This document shows positions 1 to 5,663 of a DNA stretch of 9,554 nt, in pieces (the first letter of the stretch is position 1; the number at the start of each line of letters is the position of its first letter). Source of the stretch: Candidatus Saccharimonadota bacterium (GTDB taxonomy: Bacteria > Patescibacteriota > Saccharimonadia > Saccharimonadales > Saccharimonadaceae). The notes under the pieces are model-generated. The model saw nothing but the letters and a program-made list of their open reading frames with translations. It was not told the DNA's origin and did no database searches. The position numbers and the translations under genes are program-made. The stretch spans positions 1 to 9,554 of the forward strand of contig JAQGGV010000059.1 in NCBI GenBank assembly GCA_028289185.1, given 5' to 3'.

Positions 1-1
1 C

Positions 2-115
2 CTGCATAATTTAGAAATCGAGGAATTGCGACCGTACGGTGTGCGGCAACTGATAAATAGTACCTCGATGTTGCCAGATGATTTGGCGGCAGCGGTCCGG
101 AGTGCGCTCGCATGA
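2..115 (+). CDS. 3' end of an unidentified protein gene (partial)
   Basis: An open frame runs in from the left edge and ends at TGA (113-115). It gives a 37-residue C-terminal tail containing RPYGVRQLINSTSMLPDDL and ending in an Ala/Arg-rich helix-like stretch. The stop overlaps the recO start as ATGA (112-115), a classic arrangement for translational coupling, so the two genes probably share an mRNA. I do not recognise the family from this tail. It is the only gene in the window seen to end in TGA, which shows that UGA is read as stop in this organism. Confidence 0.7.
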   Translation: MHNLEIEELRPYGVRQLINSTSMLPDDLAAAVRSALA

Positions 116-801
116 AAACGACTCGCAGTCGGGCAATCGTGCTGCGGCGAACCAATTTTGGCGAAGCAGACCGCATACTTGACCTATTAACTCCGAATGG
201 ACGAATGAGTGTCATGGCGCGCGGCGTACGCAAGGAAAAATCAAAGCTTGCCGGCGGTATCGAGCTATTTGCGCTATGTGATGTTGTTGTCGGCGAGGGC
301 AAAGGTAATTTGGGTGTGCTGACATCATCACGACTGGTAACATTCTATCGGCATATCCTAGAGGATTACGACCGCATGCAGTTTGCCTACGAGACGCTGG
401 GGCAGGTCACACGGGCCAGCGCCAGTTTGGATGAATCCGAGTGGTATGACATTGTTGCCGAGGTCCTGGCGGCCCTGGACGTGCTATCAGTGCCACTTAT
501 GCTGGTGCAAACGTGGTTCTACGTGCGAGTAGCGCAGCTTTTGGGTGACGAACTTAACAGCGTACGGGATTATAAAGGTGAGCGGCTGGAAGAGGGCAAA
601 AAATATCGTTATGACTCCCAGGAAAAGGGCTTTACTCAGGACGACAACGGTCTCGTAACTTCTGATCATATTAAGATATTACGACTTGTTTCTGTGAAGC
701 CACTGAGCGTGATTCTGCAGGTCGGCGGGATGGGGGAATACCTAGCCGATAGTCTGTATGTTGCACGTCAGCACGCCGCGCTGCAAACCGCGTTTAAATA
801 A
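112..801 (+). CDS. recO: DNA repair protein RecO
   Basis: RecO binds single-stranded DNA and, with RecR, helps load RecA onto SSB-coated DNA in RecF-pathway recombination and gap repair; it acts in the cytoplasm. The N-terminal OB-fold signature is clear: RAIVLRRTNFGEADRILDLL (residues 7-26), GRMSVMARGVRK (30-41), KSKLAGGIELF (43-53) and LTSSRL (70-75). The rest (about 85-229) is the helical C-terminal domain, with the family-typical SDHIKILRL (184-192) and a small hydrophobic end. The length of 229 residues is near normal. Many RecO proteins carry a CxxC...CxxC zinc site in the C-terminal domain. Here that place reads YKGERLEEGKKYRYD (154-168) and has no cysteine; C56, in the OB fold, is the only one in the protein. 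The ATG overlaps the upstream TGA, so translation is probably coupled. Assignment is confident. Confidence 0.94.
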   Translation: MKTTRSRAIVLRRTNFGEADRILDLLTPNGRMSVMARGVRKEKSKLAGGIELFALCDVVVGEGKGNLGVLTSSRLVTFYRHILEDYDRMQFAYETLGQVTRASASLDESEWYDIVAEVLAALDVLSVPLMLVQTWFYVRVAQLLGDELNSVRDYKGERLEEGKKYRYDSQEKGFTQDDNGLVTSDHIKILRLVSVKPLSVILQVGGMGEYLADSLYVARQHAALQTAFK

Positions 802-821
802 TACGCCCACCTCTGAAACTG

Positions 822-830
822 TGGTATAAT
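822..830 (+). promoter_or_regulatory. Extended -10 promoter of glyS (TGGTATAAT)
   Basis: A perfect extended -10 element (TG at 822-823, TATAAT at 825-830) ends 10 bases before the glyS ATG. No good TTGACA-like -35 is seen at the expected distance. Transcription starting 7-8 bases past the box would leave a leader of about 3 bases, too short for a Shine-Dalgarno sequence. Confidence 0.75.
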
Positions 831-840
831 CTACCCCAGT

Positions 841-2199
841 ATGAGCGATAAATCAGAGAAGAACGTGGAAATGGAAAACATTGTCAGCTTGGCTAAGCGC
901 CGAGGTTTTATTTACCCAGGTTCTGATGTGTATGGCGGACTCAGCGGTACATGGGACTACGGTCCACTCGGTGTCACACTCAAGCGCAACATCATGCAGT
1001 TGTGGTGGAAGATGTTCGTTGATGATCGCGAGGATATGTATGGTGTTGATGCGGCCATTCTGATGAATCAAAAAGTATGGCAGGCGAGTGGTCATGTGGA
1101 TACGTTTGTCGATCCGCTGACCGAAGACACAATCAATCACCGACGTTTTCGCACCGATCACATTCTGAAGGACAACGGTGTCGACCCTGATGGTCTATCA
1201 ATGGAACAAATGGACGGGGCGATTATTGAAAAGGGCATCAAAAGCCCAGATGGCAATCCACTCAGTCCATCACGAACCTTTAATATGATGTTTACCACAC
1301 ATGTCGGTGCAACGTTCGACGAGAATTCTGTCAGCTATCTCCGACCAGAAACTGCTCAGGGTATCTTTACCAATTACAAAAATGTTGTAGACAATTTTTA
1401 TCCAGATCTTCCATTTGGTATCGCGCAGCAAGGAAAAGCCTTTCGAAATGAGATTAGTCCGCGCGATTTTATCTTTCGTTCACGCGAGTTTGAACAAATG
1501 GAAATCGAATATTTCGTTGACCCTAGCAAGTGGGAAGAGTCGTTCGAGGCCCTACTAGGTAATGTTCACGAATTTTTGGATGCCCTCGGCTTACCAGCCG
1601 ATAAGGTCCACGAATTAGAGGTCACAGACACCGACCGCGCCCATTACAGCAAGCGAACGATTGATATTGAATACGATTTCCCAATCGGCAAAGAGGAATT
1701 GTTGGGTTTGGCATACCGTACCGATTTTGACCTTATGAACATCCAGAATAACGCGGGCAAGGGCATGGAATACACCATCAAGGGAACGAACACAAAATTT
1801 GTTCCCCATGTTATCGAACCATCGTTTGGTGTCGAGCGGGCCGTCATGGCCGTCCTAGCTGCAGCCTACACCGAGGACGAAGTTAATGGCGAAAAACGCA
1901 TTGTCATGAAGTTCCCAGAACACCTAGCACCGGTGAAATACTGCGTGTCACCACTACTGAAAAACAAGCCAGAACTTGTCGCCAAAGCGCGCGAAGTCTA
2001 CCAGATACTCAAAAAGAAACACGGCAACGTTCTGTGGGACGACAACGGTAACATCGGTAAACGCTACCGCCGTCAAGATGAAATCGGTACACCACACTGC
2101 GTCGTCATCGACTTCGAAACTCTCGAGGATAATGCTGTTACCATCCGTGACCGCGACACAACAGAGCAGACACGCGTTTCCATCGAGTCACTAAAATAA
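841..2199 (+). CDS. glyS: Glycyl-tRNA synthetase, dimeric (alpha2) class II type
   Basis: This enzyme charges tRNA-Gly with glycine using ATP. It is the single-chain homodimeric form rather than the alpha/beta form. Visible parts are an N-terminal block SLAKRRGFIYPGSDVYGG (16-33) followed by TWDYGPLG (37-44), class II motif 2 FRNEISPRDFIFRSREFEQM (201-220), motif 3 EPSFGVERAVMAVL (326-339), and a C-terminal anticodon-binding domain (about 362-450) with GNIGKRYRRQDEIGTPHC (403-420). At 452 residues it is close to the family norm. The oddity is the insertion domain. Related bacterial enzymes usually have CxxC just before RFRADH and a CPxCG before FNLMF. Here these places read TEDTINHRRFRTDH (94-107) and KSPDGNPLSPSRTFNMMF (134-151), so all four zinc cysteines are gone. 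Only C368 and C420 remain. The start is set by the extended -10 directly upstream. The gene is often named glyQS as well. Confidence 0.96.
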   Translation: MSDKSEKNVEMENIVSLAKRRGFIYPGSDVYGGLSGTWDYGPLGVTLKRNIMQLWWKMFVDDREDMYGVDAAILMNQKVWQASGHVDTFVDPLTEDTINHRRFRTDHILKDNGVDPDGLSMEQMDGAIIEKGIKSPDGNPLSPSRTFNMMFTTHVGATFDENSVSYLRPETAQGIFTNYKNVVDNFYPDLPFGIAQQGKAFRNEISPRDFIFRSREFEQMEIEYFVDPSKWEESFEALLGNVHEFLDALGLPADKVHELEVTDTDRAHYSKRTIDIEYDFPIGKEELLGLAYRTDFDLMNIQNNAGKGMEYTIKGTNTKFVPHVIEPSFGVERAVMAVLAAAYTEDEVNGEKRIVMKFPEHLAPVKYCVSPLLKNKPELVAKAREVYQILKKKHGNVLWDDNGNIGKRYRRQDEIGTPHCVVIDFETLEDNAVTIRDRDTTEQTRVSIESLK

Positions 2200-2232
2200 C
2201 TAATTAACGAAACTTTTTATGCTGAGTGTGCA

Positions 2233-2250
2233 TATAATAGGCGATAGGAG
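2233..2250 (+). promoter_or_regulatory. -10 box and Shine-Dalgarno of the VOC gene
   Basis: TATAAT (2233-2238) is preceded by TG two bases upstream rather than one. It is followed by AGGAG (2246-2250), 8 bases before the TTG start at 2259. This is the one clearly leadered promoter in the window: start of transcription near 2245 would leave a leader of about 14 bases that carries the ribosome-binding site. Confidence 0.65.
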
Positions 2251-2258
2251 AATTTCTA

Positions 2259-2636
2259 TTGCTCGGAAATAACAAAGTCATTACCCCAATTGCAGTCCAT
2301 GACCTCGAAAACGCGGTGGCTTTTTATTGCGAAATCTTGGGATTGAAAATCGCTTTGAAAAATTCTGAAGGAGTCGTACTCGAAAGTGACGGTGGTTTTA
2401 TTGCTATTCACGAGTCAGCTACAGCTGGGGCAAGCCAAGCGACCTGTGCTTGGTGGACTGTTGATGATGTTGATGCCGTCGTGAAGTACTTAAAAGCTCA
2501 CGGAGTAACGTTCGAGAAAAATTATGACTTGCCACACGCTGCACGAAAAAACGATATTTATCACATGGGTGACATCAATAGGGCGGCTTGGTTCAAGGAT
2601 CCAGACGGTAATATTCTCGGATTTGGCAATTTCTAG
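2259..2636 (+). CDS. VOC (glyoxalase/bleomycin-resistance fold) protein
   Basis: A single-chain vicinal-oxygen-chelate protein of 125 residues with the two beta-alpha-beta-beta-beta modules. Module one includes ITPIAVHDLENAVAFYCEIL (8-27). Module two starts at WWTVDDVDAVVKYLKAHGV (65-83) and ends with the family signature AAWFKDPDGNILGF (109-122). The usual metal-binding positions look lost: no His near the start of strand one, Ala before the second module, and Gly121 where DPDGN is usually followed by a Glu-containing stretch. It may therefore bind a ligand rather than act as a metalloenzyme; substrate unknown. The start is TTG, supported by the AGGAG 8 bases upstream. An in-frame TAG at 2238-2240 leaves no upstream alternative, and the domain begins at residue 7. 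Confidence 0.85.
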   Translation: MLGNNKVITPIAVHDLENAVAFYCEILGLKIALKNSEGVVLESDGGFIAIHESATAGASQATCAWWTVDDVDAVVKYLKAHGVTFEKNYDLPHAARKNDIYHMGDINRAAWFKDPDGNILGFGNF

Positions 2637-2649
2637 TACGTAGCAGCAA

Positions 2650-2658
2650 TGGTACAGT
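2650..2658 (+). promoter_or_regulatory. Extended -10-like promoter of the Nudix gene (TGGTACAGT)
   Basis: TGGTACAGT matches the TGnTAnAnT pattern and ends 6 bases before the ATG at 2665, so initiation would fall on the start codon itself. No Shine-Dalgarno is present between the box and the ATG. Confidence 0.55.
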
Positions 2659-2664
2659 AGATAT

Positions 2665-3078
2665 ATGGCAATTACATTATTCAATGTGGGAGTAAAAGCG
2701 GCGGTTGTGCGTGGCGAAAAGTTGCTAATCGTGAAGCACGCGACCAAAAATTTTTGGGATGTGCCTGGTGGGCGAATCGATGACAATGAATCGATTACAC
2801 AGACACTGACGCGCGAGATTGCAGAGGAATTACCAAATGCGACGATTGTCGGCATCGGTAATGTCATTTGTGACTTTCGCGTGCCTGACGTAACACTTGA
2901 TAACGGAGGCGGACTACTGCTGTTAGTACATGCTGTTGAGTTATCGTTTGACGGTGATGACATTGCAATTAGTAGCGAACACAGCGAAGCCAAGTGGGCA
3001 ACATTTGACGAAGCTGACGAGATCGGCTCCCATATTGTAAAGGAAACGATTAAAGCCCTGAGGGCAGGTGGAAAGTAG
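2665..3078 (+). CDS. Nudix hydrolase
   Basis: Nudix enzymes split nucleoside diphosphates linked to another group, often cleaning damaged or surplus nucleotides. The Nudix box is complete in its catalytic part: G36, five residues, E42, seven residues, then REIAEE (50-55). The Gly that usually follows is Pro57, which is a tolerated variation. Before the box, NFWDVPGG (29-36) is the typical lead-in. The 137-residue length is that of a single Nudix domain. Substrate cannot be told from sequence; the lead-in and size resemble MutT/ADP-ribose-type members. It lies 2 bases upstream of the small membrane protein gene and probably shares its transcript. Confidence 0.92.
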   Translation: MAITLFNVGVKAAVVRGEKLLIVKHATKNFWDVPGGRIDDNESITQTLTREIAEELPNATIVGIGNVICDFRVPDVTLDNGGGLLLLVHAVELSFDGDDIAISSEHSEAKWATFDEADEIGSHIVKETIKALRAGGK

Positions 3079-3080
3079 AT

Positions 3081-3320
3081 ATGCATAAATTATTTGCACG
3101 GTTCAGACACAAGAATGAAAAAGTTTTGCGACGGGAACTCGCCCTGGCACATATGTGTATTGCACTTTTGTCACTGGCTATGGTCGCAGTTCTATCGACC
3201 GTTTATGACACTATTGATGACACGAGCCGCGTGCTGGTTGTGGTAGTAAACGTTCTGCTTGTCTTCGTCGCATTGATTTCGGCCAGCATCGTCTACTACA
3301 TCAACAGATACGGAAAGTAA
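3081..3320 (+). CDS. Small two-helix membrane protein, function unknown
   Basis: A 79-residue protein with a basic N-terminus (KLFARFRHKNEKVLRREL, residues 3-20) and two hydrophobic spans, about 21-42 and 50-74, joined by a short acidic loop (YDTIDDTSR, 42-50). The positive charge at the N-terminus and at the end (NRYGK) suggests both ends face the cytoplasm, with the loop outside. AGGTGG (3066-3071) sits 9 bases before the ATG and can serve as ribosome-binding site. With the 2-base gap from the Nudix gene this points to an operon. No family recognised. It could help place the neighbouring enzyme at the membrane, but nothing shows this. Confidence 0.7.
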   Translation: MHKLFARFRHKNEKVLRRELALAHMCIALLSLAMVAVLSTVYDTIDDTSRVLVVVVNVLLVFVALISASIVYYINRYGK

Positions 3321-3321
3321 G

Positions 3322-3327
3322 TATAGT
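3322..3327 (+). promoter_or_regulatory. -10-like box of the HAD gene (TATAGT)
   Basis: TATAGT lies just after the stop of the membrane protein gene and 5 bases before the ATG at 3333; the intervening bases are AACCC, with no Shine-Dalgarno. A transcript from it would be leaderless. The gene may also be read through from upstream, so this is less certain than the other promoters. Confidence 0.45.
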
Positions 3328-3332
3328 AACCC

Positions 3333-3926
3333 ATGAGTGAAGTCCTAGGCCGATTCCGACCAACACATATCGTTCGAAGTATAGAAGGCGTGACGCCAGA
3401 GGCGTTAGAAGCAAGTGGGCTGGGCGATATTGATGCAATAGCAGTTGATTCCGATGGAACGGGAACGGATTACCATGCAGAGTTCATTGAGGATTCCGTA
3501 CGAGAGACATATATGACATTGGCACGGGCGGGTATTCGGCTGTATGTTGTAACAAATTCGTACAATGCACGAGTCGATACACTCAGGGGTATGTACGAGC
3601 ATAGCGAACTTGGTATGAAGGTTATCACGCCTGAAATGGTATCTGGAGGTGACAATCCCAAAAAATATCGCAAACCAAAATCGGATATGCTAGAGCTGAT
3701 CCAGCAGGAGGTTGGTAGTCGAGTGCTCATGATTGGCGATCAGATGATGAAAGATGTCTGGTCAGCGAATAAGGCCGGTGCACCAAGTGTTTTGCTACCA
3801 CGAAGAGGTGAGGGCGATGATCCGAATGTTCGACGGTTCCAGCGTCCTGTCGAATTGCGACTACGCCAACGATTGCATTTACCAATCGAAGATAGTGACT
3901 ATCCGGAATTTGTTACTGCGGCTTAG
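3333..3926 (+). CDS. HAD-superfamily phosphatase, YqeG-like (subfamily IIIA)
   Basis: A 197-residue HAD-fold hydrolase. Motif I is AVDSDGTGTDY (37-47) with the expected Asp39 and Asp41. Motif II is VVTNS (72-76). A lysine-rich KKYRKPKSDML (110-120) supplies the conserved Lys, and the last motif is MIGDQMMKDVWSAN (133-146). The GDQ...DV...A...G...VLLP layout is that of the YqeG family, whose members are thought to dephosphorylate small phosphate esters; some are linked to phosphatidylglycerophosphate. Motif I is unusual: DSDGTGTDY rather than the family's DLDNTLV. Lys140 also stands where the family usually has Thr in GDQxxTD. The 3' end overlaps the stop of the convergent ligase gene. Confidence 0.85.
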   Translation: MSEVLGRFRPTHIVRSIEGVTPEALEASGLGDIDAIAVDSDGTGTDYHAEFIEDSVRETYMTLARAGIRLYVVTNSYNARVDTLRGMYEHSELGMKVITPEMVSGGDNPKKYRKPKSDMLELIQQEVGSRVLMIGDQMMKDVWSANKAGAPSVLLPRRGEGDDPNVRRFQRPVELRLRQRLHLPIEDSDYPEFVTAA

Positions 3927-4672
3927 TTGCCTGAATTGCCGGTTTTCCACTCGACAGCGTTAAAGAATGGAGCGAATAGATCCTCTTCGAGTGATATGTT
4001 GAGCTCATTAATCTCATCAGTTGATGGTGCGCTGTTTGTGAAATTCACAAATGGCACATTCGAGATAATAGCCAGTGGAGTTTGCTCGGCTCCTTCTCCC
4101 ATGGCGACGACACTAGCAGAGGCCAGGCCGTTGGCAATGTTGGATGTACTGACGCTAAAGGGCCGTCCAAAAATGTCTGGTTTACCGATATAGTCATTGA
4201 GCGCATTAAAACCACTATGAGCAAGCGAAATACCTATTGTGCCTCGTCGGAGCGGCTGGCAGGTGCTATCGCTAATCAGGATACCGATATTTTTTACATT
4301 GAATTTTTTCTCTAGATAGACCCGTGCGTCCTCGGCTGTTTTCCATGGGTCACGCGGCCATAGGATAAAGAACCCGTCACCGTTTGATTCATCAATACCT
4401 GCGCTAGCAATCAACGTGTTGTACTTGACACTAAAGTGGTGCCCATATTGACTGAGTGTTTTGGGCAGATACAGGTCGGCTTCCTGGACAATCAAAGCCT
4501 CGCGGTCACCGCCATCCATAGGCACGACGGCATTCTCGCAGAGCGAAACAATCTTGGACGTGATGACAACCACACTACTATCACTGAGCGACTGGATTGA
4601 TTCATCCAGTAGGTCTGTCAGTGACAGTTGGGCGGCGCGAACAGCCTGTGTTTTGATAACCTCAACATTCAT
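3923..4672 (-). CDS. CofE-like gamma-glutamyl ligase (F420-0:L-glutamate ligase family)
   Basis: CofE adds L-glutamate to coenzyme F420-0 using GTP. Members in Patescibacteria are commonly called putative folate-metabolism gamma-glutamate ligases. The family core is plain: IASAGIDESN (88-97), LWPRDPWKTAEDAR (104-117), ILISDSTCQPLRRGTIGISL (131-150) and LNDYIGKPDIFGRPFSV (158-174), with Asp94 and Asp135 as likely metal ligands. It differs from classic CofE at SDSTCQPLRRG, where the usual form is SDTxGRPWRxG, and the ELA region reads GLASASVVAMGEGAEQTP. At 249 residues it is of normal length. No other F420 genes are nearby, so the acceptor is unknown and may be a folate-like compound. Transcribed divergently from rnhA, with a leaderless-type promoter, and convergent on the HAD gene. 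Confidence 0.88.
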   Translation of the reverse strand: MNVEVIKTQAVRAAQLSLTDLLDESIQSLSDSSVVVITSKIVSLCENAVVPMDGGDREALIVQEADLYLPKTLSQYGHHFSVKYNTLIASAGIDESNGDGFFILWPRDPWKTAEDARVYLEKKFNVKNIGILISDSTCQPLRRGTIGISLAHSGFNALNDYIGKPDIFGRPFSVSTSNIANGLASASVVAMGEGAEQTPLAIISNVPFVNFTNSAPSTDEINELNISLEEDLFAPFFNAVEWKTGNSGN

Positions 4673-4680
4673 ACTCGCTT

Positions 4681-4686
4681 ATTATA
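4681..4686 (-). promoter_or_regulatory. -10 box of the CofE-like gene (TATAAT, minus strand)
   Basis: On the minus strand TATAAT ends 8 bases before the ATG (4672-4670); the spacer AAGCGAGT carries no Shine-Dalgarno. Transcription would start about 1 base before the start codon. It shares the 56-base divergent spacer 4673-4728 with the rnhA promoter. Confidence 0.65.
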
Positions 4687-4715
4687 CCGCTTGAGCCGGA
4701 TTTGCCGAAGTAGTC

Positions 4716-4721
4716 TATACT
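4716..4721 (+). promoter_or_regulatory. -10 box of rnhA (TATACT)
   Basis: TATACT ends 7 bases before the ATG at 4729. A weak -35 candidate, TTGAGC (4691-4696), lies 19 bases upstream. The AAAAGGA between box and ATG looks like a Shine-Dalgarno, but it abuts the ATG and mostly lies upstream of the expected transcription start, so it cannot act as one. Confidence 0.6.
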
Positions 4722-4728
4722 AAAAGGA

Positions 4729-5169
4729 ATGATAATTTACTACACCGATGGCAGCGCGAGTCCAAATCCAGGCCCCGGAGGCTATTCTGTGATACGTGAC
4801 AATCAGCCATATATTGTTGGTGGCGAGCCCACAAAAGAAACAACCAATATCCGCATGGAAGGTTTGGCAATTAAAGCAGCACTTGAGGATAGCAAGGGTG
4901 ATGAATGTGCAATTTACACCGACAGCGAATTCTGGATCAACGTCATTACAAAGTGGGCCCCCGGCTGGGAAGCGAAGGGCTGGAAGAAAAAGGGCGGTGA
5001 AATCAAAAATCTTGATATCGTCCAAGCAGTCTATCCGCTATATAATTCATCGAACGCAACGCTCAATTGGGTTCGTGGACATGAGGGTGATTTTGGTAAT
5101 GAGCTAGCCGATACGTGGGCAAATAAAGCCCGCGAAATGCATCTGCACGCGCCACAGAAAGTCGAATAG
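4729..5169 (+). CDS. rnhA: Ribonuclease HI
   Basis: Cuts the RNA strand of RNA/DNA hybrids (R-loops, primers). The whole catalytic set is visible: Asp7 in YTDGSASPNPGPGG (5-18), Glu44 in NIRMEGLAIKAAL (40-52), Asp65 in IYTDSEFW (62-69), His118 in WVRGHEGDFGNELAD (114-128) and Asp128. The basic handle-like segment KGWKKKGGEIKN (83-94) is the substrate-binding loop seen in RNase HI enzymes of the E. coli type. At 146 residues it is a normal stand-alone enzyme. Its stop TAG (5167-5169) is followed at once by the ATG of the next gene, so the two are co-transcribed and probably coupled in translation. Confidence 0.95.
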   Translation: MIIYYTDGSASPNPGPGGYSVIRDNQPYIVGGEPTKETTNIRMEGLAIKAALEDSKGDECAIYTDSEFWINVITKWAPGWEAKGWKKKGGEIKNLDIVQAVYPLYNSSNATLNWVRGHEGDFGNELADTWANKAREMHLHAPQKVE

Positions 5170-5625
5170 ATGGACGCCAAGGAACTCACAACTCAGTACC
5201 TGCTTGAAGCCAATGTGATGCAGATTGCAACAATTCACGAGGCTATGCCAAAGGTTGTCAGCGTATACTGTGTCGCTACAGAAGACCTGTCGGTCATCTA
5301 TTGGATGAGCGAACCACGGCGTCGCCATAGTCATGATATCGAAATTGATTTTCGTGCTGCTGGGGCGATTGCCGTCAAACTTGACCAGCCCGTCATCGGC
5401 TTGCAGTTTACGGGTTATGCCAGCGTCGTGATAAATGACAAGGAACTCGAGGACGTTATAAAGCGCTACAACAAAAAGCATCAGAATATCGCCGAGGGGC
5501 TCTTTGAACGAATCAAAGCCGGTACCAACAAACATTTGATTTACAAAATCGCCCTTGAAACACTCGAACTATTTGATGGAGTGAACTTCGTCGACGGTGA
5601 CCCCATAGCTATCTCTTTAGAGTAG
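5170..5625 (+). CDS. FMN-binding split-barrel protein (pyridoxamine 5'-phosphate oxidase-like)
   Basis: A 151-residue protein of the PNPOx-like flavin-reductase fold. The N-terminal part LEANVMQIATIHEAMPKVVS (12-31) is the typical first strands. Next come VYCVATEDLSVIYWMSEPRRRHSHDIE (32-58), where the basic S/R/H stretch would bind the flavin phosphate, then AIAVKLDQPVIGLQFTGYA (66-84), the barrel strand before the dimer interface. Specific activity cannot be assigned; members bind FMN, F420 or heme. Because a CofE-like gene lies 0.5 kb away, an F420-type cofactor is worth considering, but that is only a guess. No usable Shine-Dalgarno is seen; it starts directly after the rnhA stop (TAGATG). 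Confidence 0.82.
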   Translation: MDAKELTTQYLLEANVMQIATIHEAMPKVVSVYCVATEDLSVIYWMSEPRRRHSHDIEIDFRAAGAIAVKLDQPVIGLQFTGYASVVINDKELEDVIKRYNKKHQNIAEGLFERIKAGTNKHLIYKIALETLELFDGVNFVDGDPIAISLE

Positions 5626-5650
5626 GCTTTTCTTTTTGGCTCATCACGGT

Positions 5651-5656
5651 TATGCT
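5651..5656 (+). promoter_or_regulatory. -10-like box of the exported protein gene (TATGCT)
   Basis: TATGCT ends 7 bases before the ATG at 5664, with the spacer ATGAGGT. The same hexamer, at nearly the same distance, stands before the pilin gene that converges on this one. A T-rich stretch (5628-5637) precedes it, possibly the tail of the upstream transcript. Confidence 0.5.
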
Positions 5657-5663
5657 ATGAGGT

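Noticed and set aside
2490..3086. A 198-codon open frame on the minus strand
   Set aside because: It lies antisense across the VOC and Nudix genes, both of which have clear family motifs. Its product is Ser/Ile/Val-rich without any domain and has no promoter or ribosome-binding site. It is a shadow of the coding strand.
4722..4728. AAAAGGA before rnhA as a Shine-Dalgarno
   Set aside because: It touches the ATG with almost no spacer and lies mostly upstream of where the TATACT promoter would start transcription, so it cannot pair with 16S rRNA in the usual way.
5104..5535. A 143-codon open frame on the minus strand
   Set aside because: It is antisense to the end of rnhA and most of the split-barrel gene, both well supported; no start signals.
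3923..5625. An F420 biosynthesis or F420-using cluster
   Set aside because: Only a CofE-like ligase and a generic FMN-type split-barrel protein are present; they are in divergent transcripts with rnhA between, and no cofC, cofD or cofG/H is visible. Kept as a question, not an annotation.
5620..5640. Intrinsic terminator after the split-barrel gene (T-rich stretch)
   Set aside because: There are T runs but no stable GC-rich hairpin before them. No convincing hairpin-plus-T-run was found at the other gene ends either.
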